From assembly GCA_964581465.1 (NCBI GenBank), contig CAZOOP010000017.1, positions 1 through 62,320 on the forward strand: 62,320 bases of DNA, given 5' to 3'. The stretch comes from WJMB01 sp964581465. GTDB lineage: Bacteria; RBG-13-66-14. Positions 26,759 through 35,488 of the stretch are shown one piece after another; the first letter of the stretch is position 1, and each line of letters opens with the position of its first letter. A program made the position numbers and the translations under genes. The notes beneath the pieces were generated by a model. That model ran no database searches and was not told the DNA's origin. It was given only the letters and a program-made list of their open reading frames with translations.

Positions 26759-28090
26759 CTAGATAAACCCCTTGTGCTTGAGCACGTCGGCCAGGTCGGG
26801 GTGGCCGATCTCCTGCAGCTCGTACTTGACCCGGGTGGCGGGGCAGTTGATCTCGACGATGCGGCCCAGGTCGATGGGGGTGCCGATGATGACACTGTCG
26901 ATGACGCCGTCGGCCACCATCATGTTGATGGTTTTCTCGAGGTCCTTGATCTGCTTGTCGCCGTAACCCATGGCGGGCAGCAGCACGCCGATGTCCGGGT
27001 ACTTGTCATAAGTGGCGGCGATGGATTCGACGGCCCAGTCCCGCGGATCGACGAGCTCGGCGGCGCCGAACTTCTCGGCGGCGGCCACCCCGGCGCCGAA
27101 GGTCATCTCGCCGTGGGTCAGGGTGGGTCCGTCCTCGACGACCAGCACGCGCTGGTCGGTGATCAGCTCCGGCTTCTCGACGGTCAGGGGGCTGGCGGCC
27201 TCGATAACCACGGCGCCGGGGTTGACGCAGCGGATGTTCTCACGCAGGTAGGCCAGGGCGTCGGGGTCCACGGCGCCCAGCTTGTTGATGACGATGACGT
27301 CGGCCATGCGCAGGTTGGTCTCGCCGGGGTAGTAGGCCAGCTCGTGACCGGCGCGGAAGGGGTCGACGACGACGATCTTGAGGTCGCTTGCATAGAACGG
27401 GGTGTCGTTGTTGCCGCCGTCCCAGAGGATGATCTCGGCTTCCTTCTCGGCCTCGTCGAGGATGGCCTGGTAGTCGACACCGGCGTAGATGACGTTGCCG
27501 GCGGCGATGTGGGGTTCATACTCCTCCATCTCTTCGATGGTGCAGTTGTGCTTCTCGAGGTCTTCGAGGGCTGCGAAGCGCTGGACCTTCTGCTTGACCA
27601 GGTCACCGTAGGGCATGGGGTGGCGGATGGCGACGACTTTCTTGCCGGCCTTGAGCAGGGTGTCGATGACCTTGCGCGAGGTCTGGCTCTTGCCGCAGCC
27701 GGTGCGCACGGCGGTGACGCTGATCAGGGGCTTGTCGCTCTTGATGGTCACCTGGGGACCGCCCAGCAGGGCGAAGCTGGCCCCGGCGGCGTTGACGTTG
27801 GATGCCTTGTGCATCACGTACTCGTGGGGCACGTCTGAGTAGGCGAAGATCACGGTGTGGATGCCGTTGGTGGTGATCAGCTCTTCGATCTCGCATTCGT
27901 CGTAGATCGGGATACCGTTGGGGTAGAGCTTGCCGGCGAGCTCGGCAGGGTACTTGCGGCCGTCGATGTCGGGGATCTGGGTGGCGGTGAAGGCGACGAC
28001 CTCGAACTCCTCGTTGTCGCGGAAGTAGGTGTTGAAGTTATGGAAGTCGCGTCCGGCGGCGCCCATGATGAGGACTTTTTTCTTCTTCAC
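26759..28090 (-). CDS. cpgS: Cyclic 2,3-diphosphoglycerate synthetase-like P-loop protein
   Basis: 443 residues. Family: cyclic 2,3-diphosphoglycerate synthetase and related GTPases. N-terminal Rossmann part VLIMGAAGRDFHNFNTYFRDN, P-loop TAVRTGCGKSQTSR (about 128-141), HPMPYGDL, ILWDGGNNDTPF (Walker B-like), INKLG, and C-terminal MGYGDKQIKDLEKTI. In methanogens the enzyme makes a thermoprotectant solute from 2,3-bisphosphoglycerate; many bacterial homologues have unproven function. GTG start preceded by GGAGAG. Monocistronic. Confidence 0.85.
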   Translation of the reverse strand: MKKKKVLIMGAAGRDFHNFNTYFRDNEEFEVVAFTATQIPDIDGRKYPAELAGKLYPNGIPIYDECEIEELITTNGIHTVIFAYSDVPHEYVMHKASNVNAAGASFALLGGPQVTIKSDKPLISVTAVRTGCGKSQTSRKVIDTLLKAGKKVVAIRHPMPYGDLVKQKVQRFAALEDLEKHNCTIEEMEEYEPHIAAGNVIYAGVDYQAILDEAEKEAEIILWDGGNNDTPFYASDLKIVVVDPFRAGHELAYYPGETNLRMADVIVINKLGAVDPDALAYLRENIRCVNPGAVVIEAASPLTVEKPELITDQRVLVVEDGPTLTHGEMTFGAGVAAAEKFGAAELVDPRDWAVESIAATYDKYPDIGVLLPAMGYGDKQIKDLEKTINMMVADGVIDSVIIGTPIDLGRIVEINCPATRVKYELQEIGHPDLADVLKHKGFI

Positions 28091-28490
28091 GAGAACTCTC
28101 CAAAGCTGCGGCGGTGGATCGCCGTGGTGGTTTTGTTTTTTCGGCTCTAGTCGGGACCGCGCCGCGGCTCGCTGGAGCCGGTGCGCGGTGAAGGCTGGAG
28201 AGCCCGGCGGCGGGCCCGGAGTCTAGTGTTGTTCGGGGGGTTCGGAATCGCAGAAGAGAACCAGCAGCCGCCGACGCAGAGCGGCCTGGCCTTGGGGTGT
28301 GCGGGCGTTGTGGTGGAAGGTGCGGAACATCGTCTGCGGGATGATAGAAGTGAGACTGGGACGCTTTCTTCAACTCATCCCGATTCTACCCCTCAGCGAC
28401 AGGTATGTCAAAGACCCCATTCGGTATCCAAGAAAACGTCCGCCGGTGGTGGTCTGCGTACATGATTTTATTCCGGAAATCAAGGCCATA
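28091..28490. other. Upstream region of the cpgS-like gene, no other gene
   Basis: GC-rich sequence with short hairpins around 28150-28200; I see no gene or known RNA. Confidence 0.35.
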
Positions 28491-28800
28491 GGGATTACCA
28501 TTCGCTTTGAGACTGGTACTCCTCGCTAATAGATTATCAATTAATGCCTTATGGTTCAAATAGCTGCCATTGCCATACTGTCGTTTCATGGCGATCAACC
28601 TCGTTTTGTTCTTGTGTGATGAGTGTTGTGTTAAGCTGGAGACTGTTGCTTCGGCTCAGCAGCATTGAATGATGATAATGAGTGGCATGCAGACAGTAGA
28701 AATATGCTTGATTATACCTCTGTAACAGCGGCTGCCTAAGCGAGTTGACTTCATGCTTCGAGCGTTTAACAAGACCATCAACAAGATGCAGCTTTCAATA
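28491..28800 (+). mobile_element. Degraded MITE family A, copy A4
   Basis: Begins GGGATTACCATTCGC and carries GCTAATAGATTATCAATTAATGC and CATTGCCATAC blocks. The right end is too diverged to place exactly. Confidence 0.55.
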
Positions 28801-28832
28801 GTTACAAATCTAGGTCCAGTTACTTTTTTAAA

Positions 28833-29500
28833 GGAATCATCACAGAAGATGAACAACACATTCGAAACTCAGGATAGCCACATCGAGAATGGTGCTTGGC
28901 GATTAGCCTCAGCGGTGCATCAACCAGTGAAGGCGGATAACGTTCGAAGCTGCTAAAGCGAGCAATGGAGCGTCGTCAGCAGATCCTTCACCCACAGCCT
29001 GGACGTAAGCTGAGCGGAACCAACAGCCTCCGGCATCCAGCGGAGCTTAAGGCAAGGCTGTGCGCATCGACACCTAGCAGCGGTATGACAATAGCGGCGA
29101 CTATGAGCTTTAAAGCATTAAATGATAATCTATGGCATCGTATACTCTATCAGGACCCGACTGTGATTGTATCCTTTTGATAATAGAGATGATGATCATC
29201 GGATACCTGTCACAGAATGGGCTGATAAAAAGTGGCGGCGAATACGGGCCTGATCCTAAGCGATCCCTGATACCAGCGGACCTGTATCTGCCCTGGCGGC
29301 AGATTGCCACTGAATCCTAAGAGTCATACTAACAAGCAATAACGACATGCCAAATGAACACTTGCTTATAGAAGACGAATTTTAGGGCATCAATAACGGC
29401 CCGGCAGGTTGATCCAAATCAGCCTGATTTGGTCCGAACACGCTCCATGATGCCTAATATACTAGCTGGATGACTCAATTCAGATAAGTTAATAATTATA
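28833..29500 (-). mobile_element. MITE family A, copy A5, split by a family-B insertion
   Basis: Begins GGAATCATCAC and follows the A consensus (GAAGCTGCTAAAGCGAGCAATGGAGCG, CACAGCCTGG) to AATGATAATCTAT at 29133, where copy B3 interrupts it. It resumes at 29463 with TAGCTGGATGACTC, the next part of the A consensus. Confidence 0.85.
29134..29454 (-). mobile_element. MITE family B, copy B3, nested in A5 with 8-bp duplication
   Basis: Starts GGCATCGTATACTCTATCAGGACC and ends CGAACACGCTCCATGATGCC. Flanked by TAATCTAT (29126-29133) and TAATATAC (29455-29462), 6 of 8 identical. Removing B3 and one flank restores the A consensus. Confidence 0.9.
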
Positions 29501-29670
29501 TATTATTACTCATGACCATCTCAACATGACATGATACCCTTCCGCCCCTTTGGCTTTCCTGCTGAACTCCACCTGCCTCCTCGGCATGAGAAGTCTCATC
29601 TGTATTGCAACCAGCAATCCCTATTGTTGTGCCTGGGTGTTCTAACCCAACACCCATGCAGCAGCAATGC

Positions 29671-29698
29671 AAAAACCCCGGATGATCATCCGGGGTTT
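29671..29698 (-). terminator. Palindromic terminator of the 29715-30302 lipoprotein gene
   Basis: AAACCCCGGATGA / TCATCCGGGGTTT is a perfect 26-bp palindrome (29673-29698). On the minus strand it is followed by TTTTTGC-type sequence. Confidence 0.8.
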
Positions 29699-29714
29699 GT
29701 TCAATACCGGAAGC

Positions 29715-30302
29715 CTAGAAGATGATCGAGTCCAGCACCTCGTCGTCGTCGGCGTCGAGAACGACCTGGGCCAGCGGAACGTGGGACGCGCTGTTGTAGG
29801 CGATCCAGCACAGGTTGTCCGCGGTGGTGTACTCACCGATGCCGTCGGGTTCCACCATCAGCACCCGGTAGGCGAAGTCGACGCCATCAACCATCGCGTC
29901 GGCCGCCGCCACCCAATCTGAGGCGTCCCGGTACTCGGGCAGCTCTATCCAGTAAGGGTCCATATCACCGGCATCGATCCACTGCTCGCCGTGGCTGCCG
30001 TCGGGGAAAACCGTCACCTGGTAGACCTGATCGTGGGAGCCGTCGATGTCGCCGAAGAAGAAGGTCCAGGTGCCCATTTGATCGTCGAGCCCGCCGTCGG
30101 CGTCGATGTAGCCGCCGAGGATGATCAGCAGGTCGTCGGCCAGGGCGACGCCCTCGGCGATGTCGTAGGCCCAGCCGAGCTCGCCGGGATCATCGCCGCC
30201 GCCCCCGTCTCCGCCGCCGCCGTCGCCGGAACCCGTCGAGCTGTCGCAGCCGACGAAGAGGGCCAAAATGATGACCGGAACAAGCAAAAGTAAGCGCTTC
30301 AT
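29715..30302 (-). CDS. Lipoprotein of unknown function with Gly-Asp linker
   Basis: 195 residues. Lipobox FVGC (C19), then a Gly/Asp-rich linker (SGDGGGGDGGGGDDPG) and an acidic beta-rich domain of about 150 residues (LGGYIDADGGLDDQMGTWTFFFGDIDGSHDQVYQVTVF). The domain looks PepSY-like or calcium-binding in its Asp/Gly content but no signature is firm. It starts 12 bp after the metalloprotease gene and is probably co-transcribed with it. Confidence 0.75.
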   Translation of the reverse strand: MKRLLLLVPVIILALFVGCDSSTGSGDGGGGDGGGGDDPGELGWAYDIAEGVALADDLLIILGGYIDADGGLDDQMGTWTFFFGDIDGSHDQVYQVTVFPDGSHGEQWIDAGDMDPYWIELPEYRDASDWVAAADAMVDGVDFAYRVLMVEPDGIGEYTTADNLCWIAYNSASHVPLAQVVLDADDDEVLDSIIF

Positions 30303-30314
30303 GATCTTCCTCCT

Positions 30315-30992
30315 TTATTGGTCGAAGCACCGTTTCAGGACTGCCGCATTGAAACCGTCGTTACCGGCCTCCTCGACCAGCTCCGCCAGATCGAACGTCT
30401 CCAGCACGACCTCGATCAACCGGGAGTAGGCCCGGTAGCCGCCGCGCTCGGGGGATTCGACCAGGTCGATCAGCTCCACCCGGTCGAGCCGCGGCTTGAC
30501 TACGAACTGCCCCGCCGCGTGGATGGCGAAGCCCTCGTAGAACCAGACCGGTCCCATGGCCTCCTCGTCGCCGTCGAGCAGGGCGATGTGCAGCCGATGG
30601 GCCAGCTCGTGGGTCAGCAGCTTCTCGTAGGCCCCGGGCTCATCGCCCTCGGGATAGAGCCGGGCGTAGAGCTCGGCGTCGACGGTCACCAACCGTCGCC
30701 GCTCCAGGGCGGCGCAGAAGGTCGAGGGGATCTCGAAGCCTTCGGGTATCTCGACCAACCCGCGCAGCCGGGCGTTCAAAGCCGCCTTGTCGTCGTAGAC
30801 CTCCAGGGCGTCGGCGAAGGGTTCCGCGACGTAGGCGGTACAACCGTAAGTCGCGGCGAAAGAGCGCAGGCGCAACCGGGCGGCGGCCAGGGCTCCCTCG
30901 TAGTATCCGCGCCGCGCCTCCAGGCCCGCCGGCAGGATCACCGGCAAGGGTCCGGGTGCGCCGGGCTTTGTTGGTGCGGTGGATGCGTTCAT
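30315..30992 (-). CDS. Zinc metalloprotease of the gluzincin (peptidase MA-like) type
   Basis: 225 residues. Contains LLTHELAHRLHIALLDG, an HExxH site (H128, E129, H132), followed by WFYEGFAIHAAGQ with the third zinc ligand E153, the usual gluzincin spacing. YARLYPE and LxxLL segments support a small MA-like peptidase fold. No signal peptide is visible, so it may act in the cytoplasm or the start may be further upstream. First gene of a pair with the lipoprotein at 29715. Confidence 0.8.
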   Translation of the reverse strand: MNASTAPTKPGAPGPLPVILPAGLEARRGYYEGALAAARLRLRSFAATYGCTAYVAEPFADALEVYDDKAALNARLRGLVEIPEGFEIPSTFCAALERRRLVTVDAELYARLYPEGDEPGAYEKLLTHELAHRLHIALLDGDEEAMGPVWFYEGFAIHAAGQFVVKPRLDRVELIDLVESPERGGYRAYSRLIEVVLETFDLAELVEEAGNDGFNAAVLKRCFDQ

Positions 30993-31057
30993 CGGCCTGG
31001 ATTGCGGGAAGGCGAAAGGTGGTTTAGGGAATTATAGCTGTTACAACGCAAAATGAC

Positions 31058-31082
31058 AAACCGGAGCACGCGGCTCCGGTTT
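31058..31082 (-). terminator. Intrinsic terminator of the DUF3892 gene
   Basis: AAACCGGAGC-ACGCG-GCTCCGGTTT, 10-bp stem; followed by TGTCATTTT on the minus strand. Confidence 0.75.
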
Positions 31083-31113
31083 ATTAACAACGTATTAGAA
31101 AGCGCTGTTAGCC

Positions 31114-31413
31114 TTAGCACTCGGGAAGCTCTCCAAGATTGTCGCATTTAAGCTTGTTAGAATCAGTTCGTAGATACTTTTCCTGATCTACTTTTATGAT
31201 ATTAACATTAGCGCCTTTTTTCCACTTATCATTCTGCACCATATATATGGTACAGAATGTATAGCCATTTTCAAGCATATTAACGATCCAACGGCGATTT
31301 TTGATAACCTTATCTCCAAGTTTATTACCATTATCTTTATGAACTCCCGCTTCATCTATACGATTATCATCATAAACGCAGCAGGATATCAAGTAATCAG
31401 CCCACTTAGACAT
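31114..31413 (-). CDS. DUF3892 domain protein, AT-rich
   Basis: 99 residues, single small domain: DYLISCCVYDDNRIDEAGVH at the start, RRWIVNMLENGYTFCTIY in the middle, and VDQEKYLRTDSNKLKCDNLGELPEC at the end. YLRTDxN and DNLGxLP are DUF3892 hallmarks. The family is widespread and of unknown function, often found near mobile DNA. Codon use is AT-rich, unlike its neighbours and like the HD gene at 25346, pointing to transfer. Start fixed by AAAGGAGTGAT upstream; own terminator. Confidence 0.85.
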   Translation of the reverse strand: MSKWADYLISCCVYDDNRIDEAGVHKDNGNKLGDKVIKNRRWIVNMLENGYTFCTIYMVQNDKWKKGANVNIIKVDQEKYLRTDSNKLKCDNLGELPEC

Positions 31414-31510
31414 ATCACTCCTTTGTTTAGGGTATCAAAGAGAAGGTCTTCATTATCAGAGAAAACCGTCAGTGCTGTCTACAGACTAAAGAAGGCAATT
31501 GCTGGCCGCC

Positions 31511-31539
31511 TTGACACCCCCCGGAGCCCCGTCTATACT
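31511..31539 (+). promoter_or_regulatory. Promoter for the uppS operon
   Basis: TTGACA, 17-bp spacer, TATACT. Transcription should start near 31546, which rules out the upstream in-frame start at 31499 for uppS. Confidence 0.85.
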
Positions 31540-31606
31540 GCCAAAGCGCCTTCCAAGGCCCTCCAGCATAAACGTGGCGACCCGACCGACCGCCGACGGA
31601 CCCAGC

Positions 31607-32398
31607 ATGCCTTTGAATGAGAAACAGCACCGCTTCGATCCCCACGCCGAGAAACCGGCGGTGCCTTCCTTCGCCAAGCTGCCCCGGCACCTGGCGATCA
31701 TCATGGACGGCAACGGGCGTTGGGCGGCGCGGCGCAGGCGGCCCCGGGTCTTCGGCCACCGCCGGGGGATGGAGCGGGCCAAGGACATCGTGCGGGCCTG
31801 CGGCGACCTGCTGCTCGAATCGCTGACCCTCTACGCCTTCAGCCTGGACAACTGGAACCGTCCCAAGAACGAAGTCAACACCCTGATGAGGCTTTTGGTC
31901 AAGTTCCTTAAAAGCGAGCTGGAGGAGATGATGGAGTCCAACATCCGTTTTCGGGTGCTGGGCCGCCGCGAGATGCTGCCCGAGTTCGTCCTGAACGCGG
32001 TCCGCGAGGACGAGGTCACCACGGCGGCCAACACTGGACTCAACCTCAACCTGGCGGTGAGCTACGGCGGCCGGGCCGAGATCGTCGACGCGGTCAACGC
32101 GATCCGGCGGGAGATGACCGACGGGATCATCCCCGAGCAGCCGATCAGCGAGGAGCTGATCCAGCGTCACCTGTACACCGCCGGTCAGCCCGAGGTGGAC
32201 CTCTTGGTGCGCACCTCGGGCGAGCTGCGCGTCTCCGACTTTTTGCTCTGGCAGATCGCCTACGCCGAGATCTACGTCACCGAGGCCTACTGGCCCGACT
32301 TCTCCCGCGAGGAGCTCTACCGGGCGCTGGAGGCCTACGCCGGTCGCGAGCGGCGCTTCGGCCGCCTGGGGAAGCAGGTGAGGGAGCCCAATGGATAG
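31607..32398 (+). CDS. uppS: Isoprenyl transferase (undecaprenyl diphosphate synthase)
   Basis: 263 residues. cis-Prenyltransferase that condenses isopentenyl diphosphates onto farnesyl diphosphate to make the undecaprenyl carrier for peptidoglycan and LPS. Motifs: HLAIIMDGNGRWAARR (catalytic Asp), GHRRGMERAKDIV, LYAFSLDNWNRP, NLAVSYGGRAEIVDA, LVRTSGELRVSDFLLWQIAYAEIYVT. First gene of a cluster with cdsA, dxr and rseP. It overlaps the next gene by 8 bp. ATG 31607 has only a weak ribosome site. Confidence 0.96.
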   Translation: MPLNEKQHRFDPHAEKPAVPSFAKLPRHLAIIMDGNGRWAARRRRPRVFGHRRGMERAKDIVRACGDLLLESLTLYAFSLDNWNRPKNEVNTLMRLLVKFLKSELEEMMESNIRFRVLGRREMLPEFVLNAVREDEVTTAANTGLNLNLAVSYGGRAEIVDAVNAIRREMTDGIIPEQPISEELIQRHLYTAGQPEVDLLVRTSGELRVSDFLLWQIAYAEIYVTEAYWPDFSREELYRALEAYAGRERRFGRLGKQVREPNG

Positions 32399-32780
32399 CA
32401 AGCGACTCCGACGCATCCTGATCGTCTTCCTCGTGACCATCGCCCCCGCCATCGCCTTCTTCCTGATCTACGGCGATGGGACGGACGGCGCGCGGCTGAC
32501 CGTGATCAACCAGAGCCGGGAGACCGTGACGGAACTGACGGCGCACCTCGAGGAGGGTACCGAGTACGAGCTGGGCGAGCTGGCCGACGGTGGGCGTGTC
32601 GAGGTCGACCTCGAGGACGCCGAGGGGGAGAGCCTGGTCTGGATCTCCTACACCCGGCCCGGCGGCGCGACGGTGGAGAGCAACGGCGAGTACATCGAGG
32701 ACAGTGATCTCTACCACGTCGAGATGACGATTCAGCCCGGCGGCCGGGTGCTGATCGTCAACGATCTGGAATACCGGTAG
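32391..32780 (+). CDS. Small signal-anchored protein of unknown function
   Basis: 129 residues. One N-terminal transmembrane helix (ILIVFLVTIAPAIAFFLIYG, about 9-28), then a beta-rich periplasmic-side domain (RLTVINQSRETVTELTAHLEEGTEYELGELADGGRVEVDL). The start overlaps uppS; GAGGGAG precedes it. Sits between uppS and cdsA in a tight operon, so a role in envelope lipid synthesis is possible but unproven. Confidence 0.75.
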   Translation: MDSKRLRRILIVFLVTIAPAIAFFLIYGDGTDGARLTVINQSRETVTELTAHLEEGTEYELGELADGGRVEVDLEDAEGESLVWISYTRPGGATVESNGEYIEDSDLYHVEMTIQPGGRVLIVNDLEYR

Positions 32781-32789
32781 GGGGGAACC

Positions 32790-33647
32790 GTGGCGGAGAA
32801 GCGCCTGGAGCGGGGCAAGCAGCTCCTGCTGCGCGGAGTCTCGGGCCTGGTCTGGGTGGCGCTGTTCCTGGCGGCGGCCTGGCGGGGTCCGACCTGGTAC
32901 TGGATGCTGCTGCTGGTCCTGCTCTCCGGCGGGGTGTTCTTCGAGCTGCGCCGCCTGCTGACCGCCGGCGGCGAGGCTCCACGAACGACGGCGGCCCTGT
33001 TGGCGCTGCTGGCGATCCTGGCGCTGAGCTGGCGCTGGGGGCTCGCCGGTCTGGGTCTGGGTCTCGCCGCCGGTCTGGTGATCTGCCTGCTGGGAGTCTT
33101 CGGACTCAAACCCGAGCGGGCGGGCGGACTTCCGGCAACGTTGACGGCGGCGCTGCTACCCGGCGTCGGCCTGGCCTCGGCCTGGCTGCTGGGCCTGACG
33201 CCCAACGGCGACGCCCGGCTGCTGCTCTTCCTGGCCGCCCTCTGGACCGCCGACACCGCGGCCTATCTGGTCGGCACGCTGCTGGGACGGCACAAGCTGG
33301 CCCCGGAGCTCAGCCCCAAGAAGAGTTGGGAGGGGCTGATCGGCGCGCTGCTGCTCACCCCGGCCGCCGTCTGGACCCTGGACCGCTGGCTGCTCTCCAC
33401 GGGACTCGGAGCGCTGGTCAGCATCGGCCTGGGTCTGGTCGTCGTCGTCGCCTCCCTGGCCGGGGACCTGGCCGTCTCGGCGCTCAAGCGCAAAGCCGGG
33501 GTCAAGGACACCGGTAAACTAATCCCGGGGCACGGCGGCTTGCTGGACCGCTTGGACGGCTTCCTCGTCGCGGCCCCGGCGGCCCTGGTCTACCTGACGC
33601 TCTGCGACTACCTGATCATCGCCTCCTATGTCACCGCCTTCGACTGA
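32790..33647 (+). CDS. cdsA: Phosphatidate cytidylyltransferase
   Basis: 285 residues, about eight membrane helices. Makes CDP-diacylglycerol from phosphatidic acid and CTP. Family signature at the C-terminal end: SALKRKAGVKDTGKLIPGHGGLLDRLDG (the SxxKRxxxxKDxxxxxPGHGGxxDRxD pattern). WTADTAAYLVGTLLGRHKL and SPKKSWEG also fit. GTG start nine bases after the previous stop, with GGGGG as ribosome site. Confidence 0.95.
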   Translation: MAEKRLERGKQLLLRGVSGLVWVALFLAAAWRGPTWYWMLLLVLLSGGVFFELRRLLTAGGEAPRTTAALLALLAILALSWRWGLAGLGLGLAAGLVICLLGVFGLKPERAGGLPATLTAALLPGVGLASAWLLGLTPNGDARLLLFLAALWTADTAAYLVGTLLGRHKLAPELSPKKSWEGLIGALLLTPAAVWTLDRWLLSTGLGALVSIGLGLVVVVASLAGDLAVSALKRKAGVKDTGKLIPGHGGLLDRLDGFLVAAPAALVYLTLCDYLIIASYVTAFD

Positions 33648-34055
33648 CCCGAACGACCTCGGGAATGACAACGGTCGAACCGCGCGTTGCCGAGGGCGAC
33701 GAGGCGGTCGGCTGATCGGGCGGGACCAAGACCCAGGCTGACAGCAGGCGCACACCGTTATCGGTTGCTGGATATGGAACGACGACACCGGTCGCCCCGT
33801 CCACCCGCTGAGCGATGGACAGGAGAATGCGGAGCCGCGGAGGCGGTTTCGCCCGCCGGACCGGCCATGTCGCTCAGACTACGCAGCGCCCCGGATTACA
33901 AGCCGTTTGACGTTACCTGGCCAGAGCGTCCTATTCGCCGATAAATCAATCGCCCGCACGGCTTTTTACGATCTCCCGGGTAAGCTCGACCTCGACTTGG
34001 CGGCGCGAGACCTTTCCGGCGCTCCCCGACCCGACCCACAGTGAAAGGACCCTCG
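33648..34055. other. Gene-free interval between cdsA and dxr
   Basis: 408 bp with no supported gene, MITE or terminator with a good T-run; the unusual gap within an otherwise tight pathway cluster may hold a second promoter for dxr. Confidence 0.35.
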
Positions 34056-35207
34056 ATGCGCAGTCTGGCGATCCTGGGCAGCACCGGTTCCATCGGCACG
34101 AACACCCTCGCGGTGGCCCGCGCCCTGGGCCTGCCCGTCATCGGCGTCGCCGCCCTGGACGAGGTCGAGGATGTCCTGGCCCAGTGCCGGGAGTTCCGCC
34201 CCGCGCTGGCCGTGCTCTACGTCGAGGAGGCCGCCGGGCGCCTGGAGCGAGCCCTACGCACCGAGGGGCTCCCGACGCGCGTGGCCTCCGGAGCTGAAGG
34301 ACTACTCGCCTTTGCCAGGCTGAAGAAGGTGGATACCTTCGTGGCGGCCAGCTCGGGCTCGGTTGGACTGGAGGCGGTCCACGCGGCGATGGTCGCCGGC
34401 AAAGATATCGCCCTGGCCAACAAGGAAGTTCTGGTCGCCGCCGGCGGACTGTTCACCGCCGCAGCCGAGCGGCACGGCGTGGAGCTGTTGCCCGTCGACT
34501 CCGAGCATTCGGCGATCTGGCAGTGTCTACAGGGCGCGGACACCGCCCGGGTGGCCCGGCTGATCCTGACCGCCTCGGGGGGTCCGTTCCGGAAGGTGCG
34601 TGACCTCAGGGGAATCACCCCCCGTCAGGCGCTGAAGCATCCGAACTGGAGCATGGGGGCCAAGATCACCATCGATTCGGCGACGCTCTTCAACAAGGGA
34701 CTGGAGCTGATCGAGGCCCACTGGCTCTTCGGCGTCGAGCGCGTCGATGTGGTCGTCCATCCGCAGAGCGTGGTGCACAGCCTGGTGGAGTTCGTCGACG
34801 GCTCGGTGCTGGCCCAGCTCGGCGCACCGGACATGCTGCTGCCCATCCAGTACGCCCTGACCCATCCCGATCGCGAGATCGGCCCGGCGCCCAAGCTGGA
34901 ACTGACTGAGGTCGCCCGGCTGGACTTCGAGCCCCCCGACGAGGAGCGCTTCCCCGCCCTGCGCCTGGCCCGGGAGGCCTGGGTGGCCGGGGGCCTGGCC
35001 CCGGCCCATCTCTCCGCCGCCGACGAGGTCGCCGTGGCCGCCTTCCTCGAGGAGCGGTTGGCCTTCAGCGAGATCCCCCGGATTCTCGAGGGCGTGCTGG
35101 AGGAGCTGGGCGCGCCGGAATACTCGACGCTGGACGAGGTTCGCGAGGCCCTGGAGCTGGGACGGGAGCGCGCCGCCGCCCGTATCGGGAAACCCACGGG
35201 CCGCTGA
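34056..35207 (+). CDS. dxr: 1-deoxy-D-xylulose-5-phosphate reductoisomerase
   Basis: 383 residues. Second step of the MEP isoprenoid pathway: DXP to MEP with NADPH. Motifs: ILGSTGSIGTNTL (NADPH loop), ALANKEVLVAAGG, PVDSEHSAIWQ (metal ligands Asp and Glu), LTASGGPFR, HPNWSMGAKITIDSATLFNKGLELIEAHWLF and HPQSVVHSLVEF. ATG 34056 has AAAGGA six bases upstream. Supplies precursors for uppS in the same cluster. Confidence 0.97.
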   Translation: MRSLAILGSTGSIGTNTLAVARALGLPVIGVAALDEVEDVLAQCREFRPALAVLYVEEAAGRLERALRTEGLPTRVASGAEGLLAFARLKKVDTFVAASSGSVGLEAVHAAMVAGKDIALANKEVLVAAGGLFTAAAERHGVELLPVDSEHSAIWQCLQGADTARVARLILTASGGPFRKVRDLRGITPRQALKHPNWSMGAKITIDSATLFNKGLELIEAHWLFGVERVDVVVHPQSVVHSLVEFVDGSVLAQLGAPDMLLPIQYALTHPDREIGPAPKLELTEVARLDFEPPDEERFPALRLAREAWVAGGLAPAHLSAADEVAVAAFLEERLAFSEIPRILEGVLEELGAPEYSTLDEVREALELGRERAAARIGKPTGR

Positions 35208-35488
35208 GGACGTATCAGGGCCGACGGGGGATGGTCGGGAATGAGATAACCGCCGCGACGTCGAGTAACCAATCGCTCCAAGAGAGGCGGACCGATGAAC
35301 TACAACCATCTCGGCAACACCTTCGCGATCCCGCCTGGTGGCGCATCAAGCAATTGAAGGCGTATCGATACCGCCCGACCAAACTCCCCTTGCCCGCTGC
35401 CGGTGCCAACCACCGCCAACGATACCCAGGGCTCTCGATAATCACCTCGACAACCGACCACCATCCATCACAACGGAGCGATCAGCCC

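Noticed and set aside
31499..31606. Upstream TTG start for uppS
   Set aside because: Lies upstream of the TTGACA-17-TATACT promoter, and homologues begin near 31607.
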